Shown here one piece after another: positions 11,748 to 20,223 of a DNA stretch of 64,000 bases. Each line of letters begins with the position of its first letter. Position 1 is the stretch's first letter. The stretch comes from Cymbomonas tetramitiformis (lineage: Eukaryota; Chlorophyta; Pyramimonadophyceae; Pyramimonadales; Pyramimonadaceae), in the NCBI GenBank assembly GCA_001247695.2, contig LGRX02024716.1, positions 1 through 64,000 of the forward strand, in the 5' to 3' direction. The position numbers and the translations under genes are program-made. The notes below the pieces were generated by a model that made no database searches, was not told where the DNA came from, and was given only the letters and a program-made list of their open reading frames with translations.

Positions 11748-13556
11748 TTACAATTTAAATGACGGTTGTAAATAACATATAACTGCATTTGGCGATGCAT
11801 GAGTTACGGTTTCCATACAACACCCGATTACACCATTAGTCGCCGCAACTGCCGAAGAATTGACAACACCATTTGCTTGAAGTCCTAAAAGCTGACCCTT
11901 GGTGTACGATCCATCAATACAGTTAACAGAACAGAAACCGCTAATTAGTACAAAACAAGAATTGCCTGCAAGACTATCTTGGACACATACACCAATGACG
12001 GCCACATTGGTATTAGTAGTGGTGTTGATAGCGGCATATGGCTTGACACCATTAATGTTAGTGCTTACATCGTCAAAAGAAAGAACAGTTCCTGATGTTA
12101 TTGTAGAAGCTGTTGTGTTTACCATCGTATACACTTGGCCTGTGAATGTGTTTGGTGATGTAGTCTTCCTATAAGCACTTGTGAGTTGGGTTAATGGAAT
12201 ACCATCAGTCGTTATCGAAGATGTGTTTGGTGTTGTGTAAGCCCAATCAATACTGTTCGTGATTCTTATGGCCGCCGTATCCAAATCTGAAGTGAGGTTG
12301 ATCGAACCGCCGGTATTGCCCACAGCCAATACTTGAGATAAACTCGGAATACCGCCGCCACTGGAAACAGGACCATATCGCACCTCATTGGATGCTGTAT
12401 CGTAGTGGAGCATTTGTGACTCGCTTGCTGGGTCGGGACTGGCCCTGACAGGTCTGATATAAAAACTACTTGCGACACCGGCGTTTAATTCAACCCCGCT
12501 TGCATTCAAAACGATTGTGTTATCGGTGTTAACCGCACTCTGAGCAGAGTTCTGTCCTGCGAGAGCACCTATGTTGATTGCATTTTCACCTGCTGTAAAT
12601 TCACCTGCATATTTTCCGATGTTCACGGCTGCATCTTTGCAATTGTTCTGCCCACAGTCGTCCCCAATAGACACGACATAATCACCGCAGTTATTATTAC
12701 AAGCACCAGAACCAATAGCAATCGTATCATTACTGGTTGTATTATTAATAGATAGTGCATTGCGACCTATAGCGATGGAACGTTCACCCATATGGTCGGC
12801 ATTGGTAAACCCTTGAGTTTGTTCTCCGATGGACACTTTTCCGAAACCGGCAGAACCACTTTCAATCCTAAGATTATTTCCACTGAGTTTTTCTTGATTG
12901 ACTACCATGGTACCCGTTCCGGTGTATGAAACATCGGCGACACTGGTCGTGCTACCTTGATCAGTGACCGATTGTAAATTCTGATTTGCCCCGGACGGCA
13001 GGTTTTGGAGCAAAGAACCGTCTCCACGATATTTACCTGCGGTCAGCGTGATGTCACCCGTATTCAATACGAGTGGGCCGTCGTTTATCAATACCCCATT
13101 GCCGAAAGGCTCTATATTGATTGTTGTCTGCAAGCAGGTTACCTCGTTGATGCCCGTTTCGCCTATCTTAACTCGTGTTTGTTCAACAGGATCCAAGCTT
13201 TTAATCTCAAACGATGCATCGAGGTCATCGAGGCCTGCAGAGAATCGTGATTTCGATATTGGATTGTTCAACACGAAATCGTTGAATTTGATTGATGTGT
13301 GTACTTTTAGCGACCCATCTGTCAACAAGGACATTTGTTCTCGTTCATTCAATGGGTCTTGAGTATCTATGAATTTGATATCGTTCTGATAGCGTATGTC
13401 CGAACCGATATGCATCGTCTCTAACGGCGAGTCTACGCTGCCTATAGTTTGGCACACAACTGTATCGCACGTTAGTGTATCGGTTGTCCCTGGGGCTGCT
13501 ACATAGTCTTTGCCGTTAATTTTTTCAACTATTAGATTTGAACCGAAAGCTGACAT
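11748..13556 (-). CDS. Fibre/adhesin-like protein 2 with YadA-head-type repeats
   Basis: 602 aa, starting MSAFGSNLIVEKING (shared fibre N-terminus). Residues about 255-345 hold a series of IAIG-type motifs (SIAIGRNAL, IAIGSGA, VSIGDDCG, VNIGKYAG, INIGALAG), the repeat of the left-handed beta-roll head of trimeric bacterial adhesins (YadA/Hep-Hag type). The C-terminal ~200 residues are Thr/Asn/Val rich with several Cys and look like a separate receptor-binding head. It is the longest of three fibre-like proteins and lies beside the capsid genes. A trimeric host-attachment fibre is the likeliest role; this is inference from the repeats and context. Confidence 0.7.
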   Translation of the reverse strand: MSAFGSNLIVEKINGKDYVAAPGTTDTLTCDTVVCQTIGSVDSPLETMHIGSDIRYQNDIKFIDTQDPLNEREQMSLLTDGSLKVHTSIKFNDFVLNNPISKSRFSAGLDDLDASFEIKSLDPVEQTRVKIGETGINEVTCLQTTINIEPFGNGVLINDGPLVLNTGDITLTAGKYRGDGSLLQNLPSGANQNLQSVTDQGSTTSVADVSYTGTGTMVVNQEKLSGNNLRIESGSAGFGKVSIGEQTQGFTNADHMGERSIAIGRNALSINNTTSNDTIAIGSGACNNNCGDYVVSIGDDCGQNNCKDAAVNIGKYAGEFTAGENAINIGALAGQNSAQSAVNTDNTIVLNASGVELNAGVASSFYIRPVRASPDPASESQMLHYDTASNEVRYGPVSSGGGIPSLSQVLAVGNTGGSINLTSDLDTAAIRITNSIDWAYTTPNTSSITTDGIPLTQLTSAYRKTTSPNTFTGQVYTMVNTTASTITSGTVLSFDDVSTNINGVKPYAAINTTTNTNVAVIGVCVQDSLAGNSCFVLISGFCSVNCIDGSYTKGQLLGLQANGVVNSSAVAATNGVIGCCMETVTHASPNAVICYLQPSFKL

Positions 13557-13578
13557 TATATACTATACTTTTTATATT

Positions 13579-14025
13579 TTAATATGTATTCCGATAAGAT
13601 GTTGAAATCACATACCAATTTCCTGGAATGTCAACAGCGGTAGTTGAACCTGATTGAAACGTCCTTTCGCCTGATGCAATTAGAGTGACGCTCGTTATAC
13701 TTTCGCCATTGGTTGCACTATTTTTCAACTCAATATCGCCGTTAGTTGTGTCTGAAGATCCATTTATTCTGTCACCCTCAAACTTTTGAAGAGTCACTAT
13801 GCTGCCTGTTTCGGCTGTTCCGTTATAAATTGTAAACATTTTACCTTTGATAGCAGGTAGACATTCCGGCAACCGAACATTTGTAGCAGTATCACCTAAT
13901 ATAATTTGATTCTGTACATCATCCTTTGTTAATTGTATCAATGTTCCATTTCTTAGTGTTGTGCGAAACGTAGTATTGGCATAAGTCAAGGTTTTTGCAT
14001 TCAATTCATTTCCGAAAGCTGACAT
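13579..14025 (-). CDS. Small fibre-like protein 3
   Basis: 148 aa, starting MSAFGNELNAKTLTYANTTF, with the same N-terminal motif as the two larger fibre-like proteins. The rest is beta-rich and resembles one head or shaft domain, with TIQ- and TNV-type strands and a C-terminal GNWYVISTSYRNTY. It could be a short fibre sharing the same capsid socket. The upstream sequence TTAGTATATAC lies within 15 nt of the ATG, similar to other structural genes here. Confidence 0.6.
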   Translation of the reverse strand: MSAFGNELNAKTLTYANTTFRTTLRNGTLIQLTKDDVQNQIILGDTATNVRLPECLPAIKGKMFTIYNGTAETGSIVTLQKFEGDRINGSSDTTNGDIELKNSATNGESITSVTLIASGERTFQSGSTTAVDIPGNWYVISTSYRNTY

Positions 14026-14038
14026 TGTATATACTAAT

Positions 14039-14359
14039 CTATGAAAAAAACAAAGGTACAGGTTGCAACAATCGACTATTCAATGGATGCTCCATCGGAA
14101 AATGGAACATTTCCATCTTTTGAGAAAGCTTTTCACCATGCCCTAAAGTATAACTTTTGTATCCCGCCAAAGGATGAACGTTGCTTATCCTGAATGGTGG
14201 ATATGTGATGTCATTGATTGTTTTACACGGGAGTTGTTGCATCATAACTGGTCTAAAACCTGACATTTGAAACATCGTCGCGGTGTGAATCTGTTTGTCC
14301 ACGTTCGGTCCTACATCTTTTATCATGTTGTACCCAACCAATCCTGGTTGTTGAGCCAT
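14039..14359 (-). CDS. Small protein of the structural block
   Basis: 106 aa, no recognised family. It lies between the small fibre and the major capsid protein on the same strand with short gaps and the upstream TTAATAGTATAC box. It is Met/Pro/Gln rich with no signal peptide or membrane segment. A minor virion component (cement or core) is possible from position only. Confidence 0.5.
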   Translation of the reverse strand: MAQQPGLVGYNMIKDVGPNVDKQIHTATMFQMSGFRPVMMQQLPCKTINDITYPPFRISNVHPLAGYKSYTLGHGEKLSQKMEMFHFPMEHPLNSRLLQPVPLFFS

Positions 14360-14382
14360 GTTTGTATACTATTAACCGCTTT

Positions 14383-15717
14383 TTAAAATACCGTTTCGAT
14401 CACACGGTTTTGACCGATACGAAGAACTGCGGTCGTTTCGCAAATAATCATTACCTCGTTACTGCCTGTCAGATTTACCCTTTGTAAATCGTCAACTGGT
14501 TGTGCTACATGAGTTTGAAAATAGAAGGAACTATTCAAACCCCGAGAATCCAATCCTGTTAGGCTTCTGACGCCCATTTCTGAGGGAAGATTTAAACGTA
14601 CCATAGGAATGAACTGATTGTTGAGCCAATCTTCATAACTGTTAATCTTACAACCCGATAGCGTACCATAGTTGTCAGCTTTACCGATACAGAGCAGATT
14701 GAACGCTGCAAGAGGATCGACTCGATAGTTAGGAACGAACAGGTTATTCAAGTTAAATTGTAGAGCACCTAAATGACCAGCTGAAAATCTAAAGTAAGAC
14801 GGGAGGTAAGATGTACCACAGGTGTTTTCCAATTTGATAAGTCCTAAAGGTTTATCCCGATAATCCCCTGGGCGTTGAACAGCATATATGTTATCAATAC
14901 ACTGTGAACTCAAAGAGAATCGCGTACTTTTGTCCATCGTAGAGGCCCCTTCAAAAAATGAAAAATAGTTCTTATACGGAATTTCTAAAAAACCGTCACG
15001 CAATTTTGATTCCACGGCGGCATCGTAGACACCTGAACTGAAAGTGATTGTTTCTACGGTAAAGTAAAGGTCGTCTAATAAAAAGTCCCCTTGTGAGATT
15101 AAAGTCTGTTGGGCTTTTTCCGTGAGATCGACTTCAGGTGGACTACCTTGGACAAACGCTCCTAACACCTCAGGCCCGTGCATGTATAGCCTTATTTGGA
15201 TCGGGCTAATTAAGCTGGTATCAATGTATGAAGGTTCTGCTTCTCCTAATATGCTGAGCCAGGTATTCAAGATGTATGGACGTGGTGTGGCATAGAAATT
15301 GTCAGCAACATTGATTTCTTGATTTTTGAGAACACGTTGATAAGTCATTTCTTTACTGAGTGTTGTTTTGATAGTGTCGAGAACGGTTGCTACCGTGCTG
15401 TAAGATTGAAAACCAGTGGTCAATTGCTGCCCTCCTGCGAACACCTCACACCTAGAGATGAGCTTTTCCAACCCGTTGGGAAGCGTAACAATTAAATCTT
15501 TATTTCCATTGTCCGTATATGGTATAGGAGTTTTGCACGAACCTTTGCAATGCATACTGAGACTTTTCATATTAACGATGGAATTGACAGGCAGATTCAA
15601 AGTTATAGTTGAATACCTCGATGCTTTAGTAAGATTAGTGGTTTCCAATCTGAAGTAATTGGTGGAATACGAGTTCATTTTCGATAAGCCGTAGGCCAAT
15701 GACATGGGGAGGCTCAT
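14383..15717 (-). CDS. Major capsid protein (double jelly-roll type)
   Basis: 444 aa. The all-beta composition, length, position next to the putative minor capsid gene, and features of Polinton/PLV capsid proteins support this call: an N-terminal NYFRLETTNL segment, strand-rich repeats around residues 30-110 and 240-430, and a C-terminal VLRIGQNRVIETVF strand. This class forms trimeric pseudohexameric capsomers of icosahedral virions. No other ORF in the element fits better. The identification rests on pattern and context; a profile or structure search would settle it. The upstream region carries a run of TATA repeats ending 4 nt before the ATG. Confidence 0.75.
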   Translation of the reverse strand: MSLPMSLAYGLSKMNSYSTNYFRLETTNLTKASRYSTITLNLPVNSIVNMKSLSMHCKGSCKTPIPYTDNGNKDLIVTLPNGLEKLISRCEVFAGGQQLTTGFQSYSTVATVLDTIKTTLSKEMTYQRVLKNQEINVADNFYATPRPYILNTWLSILGEAEPSYIDTSLISPIQIRLYMHGPEVLGAFVQGSPPEVDLTEKAQQTLISQGDFLLDDLYFTVETITFSSGVYDAAVESKLRDGFLEIPYKNYFSFFEGASTMDKSTRFSLSSQCIDNIYAVQRPGDYRDKPLGLIKLENTCGTSYLPSYFRFSAGHLGALQFNLNNLFVPNYRVDPLAAFNLLCIGKADNYGTLSGCKINSYEDWLNNQFIPMVRLNLPSEMGVRSLTGLDSRGLNSSFYFQTHVAQPVDDLQRVNLTGSNEVMIICETTAVLRIGQNRVIETVF

Positions 15718-15739
15718 TTTTGTATATATATTATAAAGA

Positions 15740-16750
15740 TTATAAAATATCTGAGAGACCAGCAGGTGCCAATTCTTCGACCTTAATGCTTAATGAATAG
15801 TTAATACTGCCGTCTGATGCTTGGGTCGGAGAGGCCAATGTGATCAGTCTTGCTTTAGAATCTGTAAGTGTGATTCTAAATGAAGTAAATTGAGACCCAG
15901 ACACTTCAATAACAAAGTTGTCGTTTGGATCTATGTATCTTATGAAATCTGTCGTCGTGTCACTAGGCAATAGTATTTTCGCCCATATATCAGAACTGAT
16001 CATTTCGTTATTGTTTGTAAAAGTAGAAAGATTGGTTGATTCAATATTGTGTGTTGGTAACGATGTGACCCTAAGGTACAAGGCGTCGTTGGTTTGAATG
16101 TTGCAAGGGTATATCGATTCACATAAGCTGTACTCTACAACATAACTTGTTTGAAACAAGTCTAAGAGCTCAGACACTGTACTCATACCTGCCGTACTGC
16201 GGTTAACACGGCCACCGAGTACTTGGTCGGAATCGTTGTATTTGCCTGCTCTGGAAACTGAGGTATTTAAGGCAATGTCTAAAAGAGACCCAGATATAGC
16301 TTGAAAATCGCCGCTGACACTAAAAGCTACAAACTTTACATCGGGCTGTGGTGGTCTTAATTCTATACGAAATTTGTTCTCATAATTTAAGGCCCCGCCG
16401 TTGTCCTTGTTATAAGTGATAGTAACTGTGTTTATCGTGCCACCGATGGCAGCTTTTATTGCGGTGGCCAGTTTAGATGTGAATTGATCCAGCTCTGTAT
16501 AATTTGCATAAGGTATTTTCACTTCCGTTAAAGTATTATTTGCCATATCACCCACATAGAAGATGCCATTGGTCTCGTTAATACTATACCATGTCTTTGC
16601 ACAAGAGAAAGTATTCAAAGTTAATCTCAATTTGGTTTGTGCTCGGTAACTTATCAGCTGAGTGGGTATGTTCATTTGCAAAACACGTGCGTCTCCATTG
16701 CTATTGTCTTCGGAAGACAAGAATAGTGTTCTTGTGCTAATTACGCTCAT
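15740..16750 (-). CDS. Probable minor capsid (penton-type) protein
   Basis: 336 aa, directly upstream of the major capsid gene on the same strand with a 22 nt gap. The N-terminus (SVISTRTLFLSSEDNSNGDA) and the following beta-rich pattern (LQMNIPTQLISYRAQTKLRL) suit a jelly-roll vertex protein, and in Polinton-like elements the gene beside the MCP is usually the penton. Several FxxxFRIxL-type strands occur in the C-terminal half. No enzyme motif is seen. It overlaps by 14 nt the end of the small gene upstream. Confidence 0.55.
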   Translation of the reverse strand: MSVISTRTLFLSSEDNSNGDARVLQMNIPTQLISYRAQTKLRLTLNTFSCAKTWYSINETNGIFYVGDMANNTLTEVKIPYANYTELDQFTSKLATAIKAAIGGTINTVTITYNKDNGGALNYENKFRIELRPPQPDVKFVAFSVSGDFQAISGSLLDIALNTSVSRAGKYNDSDQVLGGRVNRSTAGMSTVSELLDLFQTSYVVEYSLCESIYPCNIQTNDALYLRVTSLPTHNIESTNLSTFTNNNEMISSDIWAKILLPSDTTTDFIRYIDPNDNFVIEVSGSQFTSFRITLTDSKARLITLASPTQASDGSINYSLSIKVEELAPAGLSDIL

Positions 16751-16949
16751 CTATATTAATATAACAATTATCTTTTATGGAATCAACAGTATCCCGATCT
16801 AAAGGAATTGGTTCTTCAATGTTTCCAGTACAAAGGTCATCGTAAAATTCTGGACGTTTGATATAATCATCTACAAGCAATTCTACATGAGCTTCTTTAA
16901 TATCGGGGTATTGAAGTTTGGCTAAGCGTATCAATTCTTGACGGTCCAT
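16737..16949 (-). CDS. Small acidic protein, unknown
   Basis: 70 aa, acidic and helical, starting MDRQELIRLAKLQYPDIKEA. Its 3' end overlaps the start of the minor capsid gene by 14 nt, a tight late-gene arrangement that supports real coding. No family is recognised. An AT-rich box (TATATATTACA) precedes the ATG. Confidence 0.5.
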   Translation of the reverse strand: MDRQELIRLAKLQYPDIKEAHVELLVDDYIKRPEFYDDLCTGNIEEPIPLDRDTVDSIKDNCYINIDERN

Positions 16950-17032
16950 TGTAATATATAGAGAATAAATTTGAAAGCGTTAAATGTTTCCCAAACAGTA
17001 ATATATATAATATAATTCAATATTGGCAACAT

Positions 17033-18250
17033 TTAACGTCTTTCCGATTGTCGTTCAAAACTCGTCATTCTATCGGAATCTCTACCACTAATGGCATCGG
17101 CTAGGAATCTAGCTTCCGGCGGAGCCGTATCGTACGTCAATTGATAATCTGGGTCTATATTAATTCCAAAAATGCCATAAGGATTTAGATCTTCACTTAC
17201 CGCGTTTGAAAAAGTTGACGGTTCTGTGTTTCGTCTTGCCATACGAAGACCATGGTCAGCTGCAAAAGCACCTTGCACGACATCTAAACCAGTGCTCAAT
17301 ACATTCCCTATAGATTTCATAAGATTTAGTTTATTCACTTTATTGTTAGTTGGATATTGAAAGAACTGCGACAAGCTATGTTGATCAGGCACATACGATG
17401 ATAACGTTGATTGTCTTTTCTCAGGAAAGTAATGAAATATATTTCTTTGTGAGTTTGCAGGTTTGTAAAGAGCACCGGCCGTTGTAGAATCTGTGACGGT
17501 TCTATGAATGTCATGGCGTCCACCACCAACTTGATGTGATAACGGCGATAAGAAAGGATTAAATGTAGTACTCTTTAATTTAAACTTATCGGCCACATGT
17601 ACGGCCTTGGCACCTCCTAGAGAATATCCCATTGGTTCAATGTTGTGATTTGGATATTTCTGTCTTACTTTATCAAACACATCTTCAGCACGCAAGAATG
17701 ACGGTCTATTTGATTCTTGGCCACGAAGTACTGACTTGATGTCAGTGACATCCTCGTTTCTATACATAGGATTGCTGGATGCCCCATGGTAAGCAACATG
17801 CACTCTGTTGGCATCAGGATTGACAAGAACGGCAGCATCATAATTTGATAGCTCCCGATCTAATGCAAAGTTATTGTTTGGAATCTCGTTGTTGACAAAT
17901 CGTTGTGCATTGGATATAGTTTGGTCCTCAAACGAATTTGGATAGTACAAATCAGGTTGATATTCTCGTGACCCTAAATATCCAGATGTTTGAACATGTA
18001 AAGCTTTTTCTCGGAGTTCTGGTGTGAATTGTTGTTCAATTTCAGAAGGTTGTAAGTTGACGCTTTCACGAAATAGTGCATTCATCGTGGGTAATGATGA
18101 TGATTGTACAAAGTAACCTTTGGATGTCTCGGAAAGTATGGGTTTATCTTCATTTTTGCTTGTGAAAAAGTTACCAATTGTTTTGAAAGATGCATCCATT
18201 GGTCTACAATAAACGTTCGATTGATAGCTTTGATTACAAGGAATATTCAT
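17033..18250 (-). CDS. Lipase-like (alpha/beta hydrolase) virion-block protein
   Basis: 405 aa. Residues about 204-212 read MGYSLGGAK, a G-x-S-x-G nucleophile elbow. It is preceded by VAYHGASSNP (oxyanion-type H-G segment) and a helix, as in class 3 lipases. The sequence FNPFLSPL follows, and an Asp/His pair may lie in the next 60 residues (for example HRTVTDSTT, FHYFPEK). The N-terminal ~120 residues are non-catalytic and Asn/Gln rich, and the C-terminus has a possible amphipathic helix (VLSTGLDVVQGAFA). A lipid-cleaving virion enzyme used in entry or egress is a plausible role by analogy with other DNA viruses that carry phospholipases. Substrate and virion location are not shown by the sequence. 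Confidence 0.6.
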   Translation of the reverse strand: MNIPCNQSYQSNVYCRPMDASFKTIGNFFTSKNEDKPILSETSKGYFVQSSSLPTMNALFRESVNLQPSEIEQQFTPELREKALHVQTSGYLGSREYQPDLYYPNSFEDQTISNAQRFVNNEIPNNNFALDRELSNYDAAVLVNPDANRVHVAYHGASSNPMYRNEDVTDIKSVLRGQESNRPSFLRAEDVFDKVRQKYPNHNIEPMGYSLGGAKAVHVADKFKLKSTTFNPFLSPLSHQVGGGRHDIHRTVTDSTTAGALYKPANSQRNIFHYFPEKRQSTLSSYVPDQHSLSQFFQYPTNNKVNKLNLMKSIGNVLSTGLDVVQGAFAADHGLRMARRNTEPSTFSNAVSEDLNPYGIFGINIDPDYQLTYDTAPPEARFLADAISGRDSDRMTSFERQSERR

Positions 18251-18313
18251 TACTATTAAGTATCTTTTTCCTTTTGTTTGTATGGAGATGAAACGTCTTC
18301 TCCAGTAACAAAA

Positions 18314-18877
18314 TTAACTACTTTTCGAAAGGGACTTTGTGTTGATTGGGCTCGGGTCCTGACACCTTCTGAAGCGAGACCCCCAAAAAACTTTTGGATC
18401 TTGCATTTCGTGTAATTGCAACGATTCCTGGACTGCGAGTTTCATATTTCTATCCTTTCCAGTAACCTTTGACGGTCCAGCTTCAGGAGTCTCTGGTAAT
18501 AGTTGTTTGGATGCTTCTGCGACCATGGCGTTTCGGTCTTCAGCGTCTTTGGCAATACGCAGCAACGCTTGATTATTGATTTCGTCTTGTGTCATTGTCA
18601 GCATTGGATTCATTGTCATCATAGAATTGGGTATGGTTGTATCAATATCACTGCTATAGTCCTGAATGTCTCTCACTAATGGCTCCGTTCTTATGATTGA
18701 ATCTCTCAAACTATTGTAGAATACCGCACTGTTTTGACTCGGCATCGTTATCACGTAGTTGTTTTTAGCGAGTTTACCATATCCTCGGAACAGAGTGTCG
18801 GAACTTGAGCCATTGGCAACTCCCATCATTTTCATACAATTACGTCGTCCGACCTCATCGGTCAATATTGTTCTCAT
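18314..18877 (-). CDS. Unknown protein of the structural block
   Basis: 187 aa. No recognised domain. The middle is Met/Thr/Asn rich (NSMMTMNPMLTMTQDE) with a helical stretch after it; the C-terminus is basic and Ser rich. It lies between integrase and lipase-like genes on the same strand, with a TTAATATATA box just before the ATG. Its C-terminal segment (QDPSPINTKSLSKSS) runs into sequence that could continue in another frame, so a frameshift near the end cannot be excluded. Confidence 0.5.
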   Translation of the reverse strand: MRTILTDEVGRRNCMKMMGVANGSSSDTLFRGYGKLAKNNYVITMPSQNSAVFYNSLRDSIIRTEPLVRDIQDYSSDIDTTIPNSMMTMNPMLTMTQDEINNQALLRIAKDAEDRNAMVAEASKQLLPETPEAGPSKVTGKDRNMKLAVQESLQLHEMQDPKVFWGSRFRRCQDPSPINTKSLSKSS

Positions 18878-18883
18878 TATATA

Positions 18884-20203
18884 TTAACGGTTTCTTTTTT
18901 TCAACAGTTTAATTTCAGGGTCAGGTATATCAACGAACTCATCCTCTTCCGATTTGTCATAGAATATCAACTGATACTTACGTTTACTTTTCCTTGATCG
19001 ATTGAGCTTAAGATATCCTTTCAAAGTCTTTTGATAATTTGACGATTTCTTATCGCTAATGAACACATTAACTTCATAATCATCATAGTTCCTGGGTGTC
19101 TTGGAAGCGGTATTGCCTTCTATACCCTCTTTCTTCAACGCACGCTCAGATTTTGCGGCCTGCTTGTTTTCACTGTCAGTCTTGGTCCCACGAGTTTCTT
19201 TGGATGGTTTGGAAACAGGTCCTTGAACCTCTTTCAGTTCTCTTGGTTTGTATTGTCGGCTTAAGGTATCACCGTCACCGTCCTCTATCACGAAAGACAA
19301 ACCCTTTCTACTTCTAATTTTGTACACCTGCGTAGACCATGTTTGACTCTCTTTATCAAATGTCTTCTTAGTCACACGTAATCTCACTCGATCGCCTGGC
19401 TTAATGTCTAATTTCTGCAAGAGTTTGGCAGTCTTATTTCTCTTCAATAATACATTTCGAAGGATGGTAGCTTCGGTCATATCATTAGGTGGAGTCTCGT
19501 TAATATTCCCTTGATTTACCGTTTCATTGTAATTTTCGACTATAGAATCTAAATAGTCAACCCAATTAGATTTACCGGTTCTAGCTTCGTTGAATTTAAA
19601 TCTCCGTTTCAATGTTTTGTTAAACCGCTCGATTTTCCCTTGACGAGAGTGGTCCTCAGCTTGAGATGTGTAATGTTTGATACCTTTCTCTTTCAACAAT
19701 GCCTGGACTTTTTTGTTTGTAAACTCAGAGCCAAGATCGGTTGTAAGAGTATCCATTTTGGTTTCGCTTATTAATCGTCTCATGGCAGGGACGATGCCCT
19801 CCACATCTTCCTGTCTTTTATTGTTTTTATCTCTGACAGTCTTGGATTTCAAAGCAATCGCGTAGGCCTTATTACTATTGATATTGATTCCTGTCAGAAT
19901 TACGGCGTAACCTTTGTTTACCGACTTATCTCGAGGTATGAACGCGAGGTCGGCTTGGATAGAAACCTTGTCAGCGGGTCCATAGATCGGAAAGTAATCT
20001 TTACGATTTATCCTTTTAGGCTGTGATAAAACTTGTGATGTCTCAGTCTTGAAAATAGCAGCCTTGACCTGAGATTCTGTGACCTTGTAACCTTGTGCCT
20101 TAAGCTTCTTGGTAAATGCATTGGCACTACTTAAACCAAAAGACGGGTCAAGATACAGTTCTTGCAATCTACTTTCAGAAATGGGTTTTGAAGTACTGCT
20201 CAT
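18884..20203 (-). CDS. Retroviral-type DDE integrase
   Basis: 439 aa. It has a helical N-terminal part (residues 1-70), then an RNase H-fold core: first Asp in IQADLAF (~84), second Asp in TTDLGSEF (~155), and Glu in QGKIERFNKTLKRR (~191). The last two are separated by exactly 35 residues (D,D-35-E). The C-terminal part has an SH3-like segment (KPGDRVRLRVTKKTF), a charged linker and a final beta-rich tail (YQLIFYDKSEEDEFVDIPDPE) that could be a chromo-like domain. It integrates the element into host DNA; the 6 bp duplication and 360 bp TIRs are its expected products. All three catalytic residues are present, so the enzyme may be active. Confidence 0.93.
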   Translation of the reverse strand: MSSTSKPISESRLQELYLDPSFGLSSANAFTKKLKAQGYKVTESQVKAAIFKTETSQVLSQPKRINRKDYFPIYGPADKVSIQADLAFIPRDKSVNKGYAVILTGININSNKAYAIALKSKTVRDKNNKRQEDVEGIVPAMRRLISETKMDTLTTDLGSEFTNKKVQALLKEKGIKHYTSQAEDHSRQGKIERFNKTLKRRFKFNEARTGKSNWVDYLDSIVENYNETVNQGNINETPPNDMTEATILRNVLLKRNKTAKLLQKLDIKPGDRVRLRVTKKTFDKESQTWSTQVYKIRSRKGLSFVIEDGDGDTLSRQYKPRELKEVQGPVSKPSKETRGTKTDSENKQAAKSERALKKEGIEGNTASKTPRNYDDYEVNVFISDKKSSNYQKTLKGYLKLNRSRKSKRKYQLIFYDKSEEDEFVDIPDPEIKLLKKRNR

Positions 20204-20223
20204 CTATACAATTGTCGTATCTT

